From: a virus
Length of the DNA: 21,210 nucleotides
IMG/VR virus record: IMGVR_UViG_3300044825_001644
Span: 1 to 21,210 of that record
Direction: 5' to 3' (one strand)
In this document: one piece after another, positions 17,267 to 21,210 of the stretch
Position numbering within the stretch: position 1 is the stretch's first letter
Layout: each line of letters opens with the position of its first letter
Translations under genes and position numbers: made by a program
Notes under the pieces: generated by a model
What the model saw: the letters and a program-made list of their open reading frames with translations, nothing else
The model's database searches: none
Told to the model about the DNA's origin: nothing

Positions 17267-19708
17267 ATGGCACTCTCCAATAACGAAATCAAAATTAAAT
17301 ATGTCATTGATGACACCGAGCTGCGGAAAGCAGCCACCAGCTTTGACAACCTGACCAAAGAGGAGCAGGATGCCATTAACTCAATGAAGAAATTCAATAC
17401 TGAGTTAAGCAATACAGGAGCAAAGGCCACCGAAACAGGCAATAAAGTAAAGGGAGCATTTGACAAAGCCCAGGGAGGAATTGATAACTTTATCAAAGGA
17501 CTTGGCCCAGTTGGCCCGGCAATAGCCGGAGCATTTGCAGCAACAAGCATAATCAGCTTTGGTAAGGCAGTCTTTGATGTTACTGCCAACTTTGAGAAGC
17601 TGGCTGCTGTACTTAAGAACACTCTGGGTAGTGGAGCGCAGGCATCACTTGCATTGGAGAGCATCAAGGAGTTTGCCAAGACAACTCCATTCAGCGTTCA
17701 GGAGCTTACAGCCAGCTTTGTTAAGCTCGCCAATCAGGGATTCAGGCCAACAACTGAGCAGATGCGAAAGCTGGGTGATCTTGCATCCAGCACTGGTAAG
17801 CAATTTGACCAACTAACAGAAGCAATAATAGATGCCCAAGTCGGAGAGTTTGAAAGGCTTAAGGAGTTCGGCATCCGAGCGCAAAAGCAAGGAGACCAGG
17901 TTACATTCACATTTAAAGGTGTCCAGACTCAGGTTAAATTCACCAATGAAGCAATTAGAGAGTACATCACATCACTTGGCGATTACAATGGTGTAGCTGG
18001 CTCAGCTGCTGCTGTATCGGAGACACTCGGAGGTAAGGTCAATAACTTAGGCGATGCCTGGGATAACTTCCTAAACTCAATAGGCACTTTACTAAAACCT
18101 GTTCTGGCTGGTGCTTTGTCCACTACCGCTGAGGTTATGGATAAGATTAATGCACTGTTCAAATTAGGCACAACTACATCTCAGCAGCTCACAGACATTG
18201 AGGTAGCCTCTTTTCAGGCATATCAGAAAGAAGTTACTAAAATGACTGATGACATGCTTGATGCGCAGCTGAAGCGCAATGACCAAGCTATTAAAGAACT
18301 ATCAGCAAAGGCAGCTGAGTTGGGCAAAAAACTTCAAGGAGTACCAAGTATTGCCGGATTTGACCCTGCTTTAGGTACTCGCCAGGAGCTTGAGGCAGTA
18401 CAGAAAGGATTAGCCATGATTAAGGGCGAAAATGCTGCCATAACCGAGCAGATTAATGACAGGCAAGCTAACATAACCAAGTATGAGGAGCTAATGGCAA
18501 GGCTTAGAAATGAAGCCACCAAGGATAAGGAAGCTCAACAAAAGATTGATGAGAAAAACTATCAGTTAAAGCTAAAACAGCTTCAGATTGAGAAGGAAAT
18601 CCTGATTTTACAAGCTCAATTGCGTGGAGAAGGCCCAGCAGGTGCTGAAAAAGTAATTGCAGAAAAAATTTATCAATTAAAAAAGGATAATCTCGGCAAA
18701 ATCAAAGACCTGACTGAACAGGAGGTTACGGCTGCTGAATTAGGAGCGCAAGCAAAAGCAAAAGCATTTGAAGAGGCATCTCAAAAAGAGAAAATGACTA
18801 CTAAAAATGGCCTTGATTATCTAAGACAGGAAACTGACAAGAATTATGCAAAGGGTCAGGAAGCCTTAGACAAGGACATGAAGCAGCGCATGGATAAAAC
18901 AAAGGCCATGCATGAGTTAGAATTGGAAGAACTTAGAAAGCAAGAGGAATTAAAGCAGGAAATCAGAAATAAAGCAGTTGAATTAGGACAAACAGTTGTT
19001 ACCGGTGCATTTGACCTATACCAGGCACAGCTGAACAATGAGATGTCATCACTCCAAAAACGATACGATGAGGAAATCAGGCTGGCTGATGGCAACAAGC
19101 AGAAGATTACTGAAATCAATGAGCGCAAGGCAGCATCCGAGAGAGACATTAAGCTAAAGCAATTTAGAGCCGAGCAACTTAATGCTGTTGCCAATATCTG
19201 GTTTCAGGCTGCGCCTCAGATTGTCAAGTATGGTGCAAATCCTGCGACTATTCCATTAGCTGTCCTAGTTGCATCCATTGCAGCTGCTCAGACTGGATTT
19301 GTTGCTGCTCAACCAGTGCCTGAGTTCGCTGAAGGTACTAAGGGCAAGCCATTCAAAGGTGGTAAGGCCATTGTAGGTGAACGTGGAGTTGAGAAAGTGG
19401 TAACCGAATCCGGCAAGGTGTACTTCACTCCACCGACTGCTACCCTGGTTGACCTACCTAAAGGCTCACAGGTAATTCCTAACCATGCTTTGAGCAAGCA
19501 AGAGTTGTTTATGGCAAGCCACTATGCCAGCAGAAGCAACAGCACAGCATCTCCGGTAGTGGGAGAATTAAGGGAGCTTGGAAGCATCATTAGAGCATTG
19601 CCCATCACTCAGCTTAACATGGATGAGAGGGGCTTTGAGAAGTACATCAGAACACCGAGGCGCACAACCAAGGTGCTAAATAATCGCTTTCGTTCAGGCG
19701 AGTCATAG
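17267..19708 (+). CDS. Tail tape measure protein, 813 aa
   Basis: The true start is ATG 17267 (MALSNNEIKIKYVIDDTEL); the frame is open from 17225 but that start lies in the terminator. A hydrophobic patch at about residues 78-102 (GPVGPAIAGAFAATSIISFG) is followed by the TP901-type tape measure core: TTPFSVQELTASFVKLANQG, STGKQFDQLTEAIIDAQVG and FERLKEFGIRAQKQGD. A long coiled-coil middle (Lys/Glu/Gln-rich, about 370-600) and the usual C-terminus GGKAIVGERGVEKVV, FTPPTATLVDLPKGSQVIPN complete it. The protein sets tail length and passes DNA into the cell. At about 1.5 angstrom per residue, the tail would be roughly 120 nm, which supports a siphovirus. Confidence 0.93.
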   Translation: MALSNNEIKIKYVIDDTELRKAATSFDNLTKEEQDAINSMKKFNTELSNTGAKATETGNKVKGAFDKAQGGIDNFIKGLGPVGPAIAGAFAATSIISFGKAVFDVTANFEKLAAVLKNTLGSGAQASLALESIKEFAKTTPFSVQELTASFVKLANQGFRPTTEQMRKLGDLASSTGKQFDQLTEAIIDAQVGEFERLKEFGIRAQKQGDQVTFTFKGVQTQVKFTNEAIREYITSLGDYNGVAGSAAAVSETLGGKVNNLGDAWDNFLNSIGTLLKPVLAGALSTTAEVMDKINALFKLGTTTSQQLTDIEVASFQAYQKEVTKMTDDMLDAQLKRNDQAIKELSAKAAELGKKLQGVPSIAGFDPALGTRQELEAVQKGLAMIKGENAAITEQINDRQANITKYEELMARLRNEATKDKEAQQKIDEKNYQLKLKQLQIEKEILILQAQLRGEGPAGAEKVIAEKIYQLKKDNLGKIKDLTEQEVTAAELGAQAKAKAFEEASQKEKMTTKNGLDYLRQETDKNYAKGQEALDKDMKQRMDKTKAMHELELEELRKQEELKQEIRNKAVELGQTVVTGAFDLYQAQLNNEMSSLQKRYDEEIRLADGNKQKITEINERKAASERDIKLKQFRAEQLNAVANIWFQAAPQIVKYGANPATIPLAVLVASIAAAQTGFVAAQPVPEFAEGTKGKPFKGGKAIVGERGVEKVVTESGKVYFTPPTATLVDLPKGSQVIPNHALSKQELFMASHYASRSNSTASPVVGELRELGSIIRALPITQLNMDERGFEKYIRTPRRTTKVLNNRFRSGES

Positions 19709-19737
19709 TTTATTGGTTTAGATAGAAACGAGTAAAG

Positions 19738-19768
19738 TGCCTCTGAGATTCAGGGGCATTTTCTTTTT
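19738..19768 (+). terminator. Intrinsic terminator after tape measure gene
   Basis: TGCCTCTGA (19738-19746) pairs with TCAGGGGCA (19750-19758) with one T-G wobble across a GAT loop, followed by TTTTCTTTTT. The T-tract runs straight into the next -7 box. Confidence 0.85.
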
Positions 19769-19775
19769 ACCTTTG
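19768..19775 (+). promoter_or_regulatory. Promoter -7 element TACCTTTG, nearly on the start codon
   Basis: TACCTTTG matches TAnnTTTG and ends 4 bases before the ATG at 19780. If used, transcription would start at or within a few bases of the ATG, giving a leaderless or nearly leaderless mRNA. There is no clear -33 box because the terminator occupies that place. Confidence 0.5.
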
Positions 19776-19779
19776 CCTT

Positions 19780-21210
19780 ATGGCAAACTGGAAGTTCTAC
19801 TTAGATGGCAATGAGGTCGAAGAACCTATTGGCTGGGATGCAATTGAATTTACAGCACTCCGCATGGAAAGTCATGGCATTGACCAGCCATTCAGCACCG
19901 AAGTGCGCTTTTATAATCAAGGAGCTAAGTACATTAAGTCAATCTATGACCAGTACTTTATCAATCAGCCTATTGCCATTCAGATTACATCAGATGTAGG
20001 CTATAATGGCACTCCTTTTGTCTTTGATGGCTTTCTGAACATGGCTATCTATCAGGAGCATAACGTATGCGATACTGATAGCTGGGAGATAACAGTAGGT
20101 ATCATTGATGATAATTTCAGGGAGTCATTCAAGGCTCGGCAGGATGTTGAGATAAACCTGAGAGATAACAAGGATGTCGAGGGAAATGCAATAGCTCCTG
20201 CTGAATGGGAAAGTATAAGACTTCACAAGTCAGATATTTATCTAAGTGCATCTGGCAGAAATCTTGATTTTGCTACCTTATATCTTGAGTATAATTCCAA
20301 TAATGTTGTTGCTCCTTATGATTGGGTGTTTCCTGACTACATCAAGATTTTCCCTGTCTATTGGTCCAATAGTGATTTTGTGAATCCGGTAGGTTCAACA
20401 GTTGATGTTACTGGCCTAACTTACACAACAACCAATGCTATTTTCTCAAATAATACTTCATATACCAGGACAATTAAGTTTGCCGGCACAGTTAATGGGC
20501 GGTGGAGGGTAACCAACAGAACCTGTGGAGGAACATCAAATTGGGATGCCTACATTTTAGTTCAAGATACTACCGGAGTTACTCAAACATATTATCCTGT
20601 CTATACATCGCCTGTTGTTGGCAATGGAACAATACCAACACCTACTTTTTATGACTATGATTTTAGTTTTTCAGTTGATGTAGTAGTTCCTGCAAATTAT
20701 ATTGTGCTTTTCGGTGCATGGTGGGGAACTGGAGGAACAATTCAACGTGAAGTTCCAACAGGTACATTTCCTCTTCCATTTCTCTGCCAAGGAGATACTA
20801 TTATAGGAGTTGATAATCTATGCATTACTGCATCTGAACTTAATACAGGTGAATATGCTTCATTCTGCGATGTACTGAAAGTCGAGAATTATCTTAATCA
20901 AATAATTTACAAGCTGACAGGAAGTAATAATAAGCTAATCTCAGAAACATTTAGCCAGGCATCTGATGGATGCTACTGGAATAATGCTGTAACCAATGGG
21001 CTAAGAATCAGAAATGCAGTTACTATAACCCAGACAGAGGTAGGCTGTGGTGATACTCCAGAGGACAATCAAAATATCTTCAATACTACCTGGAAAAAGG
21101 CATTTGAGGCACTTGATAAAATCTTCTGCCTTGGCTGGGCATTTGAGTGGACTGGTCTTGAGTGGAAGATAAGAGTCGAAAGCAGAGATTACTTCTACCA
21201 GAACTTAGTC
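19780..21210 (+). CDS. Tail / baseplate protein (3' end cut by window)
   Basis: From ATG 19780 the frame runs 477 codons without a stop to the window edge, so it is a partial gene. The product starts MANWKFYLDGNEVEEPIGWD, then AIEFTALRMESHGIDQPFST and a beta-rich body with many aromatics, Asn and Thr (GYNGTPFVFDGFLNMAIYQ, SWEITVGIIDDNFRESF). The late part includes WKKAFEALDKIFCLGWAFEW. Its position after the tape measure gene is that of distal tail, baseplate hub or host-recognition proteins. The exact component cannot be named from the visible part. RNA signals upstream are a terminator and a close -7 box. Confidence 0.8.
   Translation, partial: MANWKFYLDGNEVEEPIGWDAIEFTALRMESHGIDQPFSTEVRFYNQGAKYIKSIYDQYFINQPIAIQITSDVGYNGTPFVFDGFLNMAIYQEHNVCDTDSWEITVGIIDDNFRESFKARQDVEINLRDNKDVEGNAIAPAEWESIRLHKSDIYLSASGRNLDFATLYLEYNSNNVVAPYDWVFPDYIKIFPVYWSNSDFVNPVGSTVDVTGLTYTTTNAIFSNNTSYTRTIKFAGTVNGRWRVTNRTCGGTSNWDAYILVQDTTGVTQTYYPVYTSPVVGNGTIPTPTFYDYDFSFSVDVVVPANYIVLFGAWWGTGGTIQREVPTGTFPLPFLCQGDTIIGVDNLCITASELNTGEYASFCDVLKVENYLNQIIYKLTGSNNKLISETFSQASDGCYWNNAVTNGLRIRNAVTITQTEVGCGDTPEDNQNIFNTTWKKAFEALDKIFCLGWAFEWTGLEWKIRVESRDYFYQNLV

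Noticed and set aside
1-21210. CRISPR arrays, insertion sequences, integrase or attachment sites
   Set aside because: No regularly spaced repeats of the right size, no transposase or recombinase motifs, and no tRNA-linked repeats were seen in this window.

Overview
The window is a stretch of a tailed double-stranded DNA phage genome, apparently a long-tailed siphovirus infecting a Bacteroidota host. The phage assignment rests on a complete terminase pair, a tape measure protein, a probable scaffold and major capsid protein, and a dense block of small early genes. The host assignment rests on two things. The box TAnnTTTG, the -7 element of Bacteroidota housekeeping promoters, occurs at the head of nearly every transcription unit, and the starts mostly lack Shine-Dalgarno sequences but have A/T-rich leaders. 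The primase-helicase also carries a VirE/BT4734-type N-terminal region common in Bacteroidota elements. No integrase, tRNA, insertion sequence or CRISPR array was seen.

Layout. (1) 1-1978, leftward: an operon of small genes, mostly joined by ATGA overlaps, containing a GT2-like glycosyltransferase and ending in a DUF3310 gene cut by the window edge. (2) 2055-6265, rightward: two head-tail/neck candidates, a GT25-family glycosyltransferase, an unknown charged protein, a coiled-coil scaffold candidate and the major capsid protein, closed by a hairpin that can terminate from both sides. (3) 6344-8920, leftward: Gp157-family protein, a probable ssDNA-binding protein, several small unknowns and a duplicated putative DNA-binding protein. 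(4) 8960-13873, rightward: VRR-NUC nuclease, SAM methyltransferase, membrane-anchored coiled coil, a compact region with the marks of a structured RNA, a replication initiator containing 12-bp repeats, a primase-helicase and two small genes. (5) 13910 to the right edge: small and large terminase, a Cys-rich protein, a membrane protein, a probable tail assembly protein with a T9 slip site, tape measure protein, and a tail protein cut by the window edge.

The replication block has the parts of a self-contained replisome: initiator, primase-helicase, ssDNA-binding protein and nuclease. The head module is separated from the terminase and tail modules by this block, which is an unusual order. Portal, protease and major tail tube genes were not recognised and probably lie outside the window or are too divergent to see by eye.

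The points most worth a second look are: the T9 run at 16889-16897, after which two frames stay open; the structured region 10283-10420 behind its own promoter; a shared promoter/operator element at three transcription starts; the 12-bp repeats inside the initiator gene; an AACCAATA motif just before several start codons; and two glycosyltransferases in different operons.
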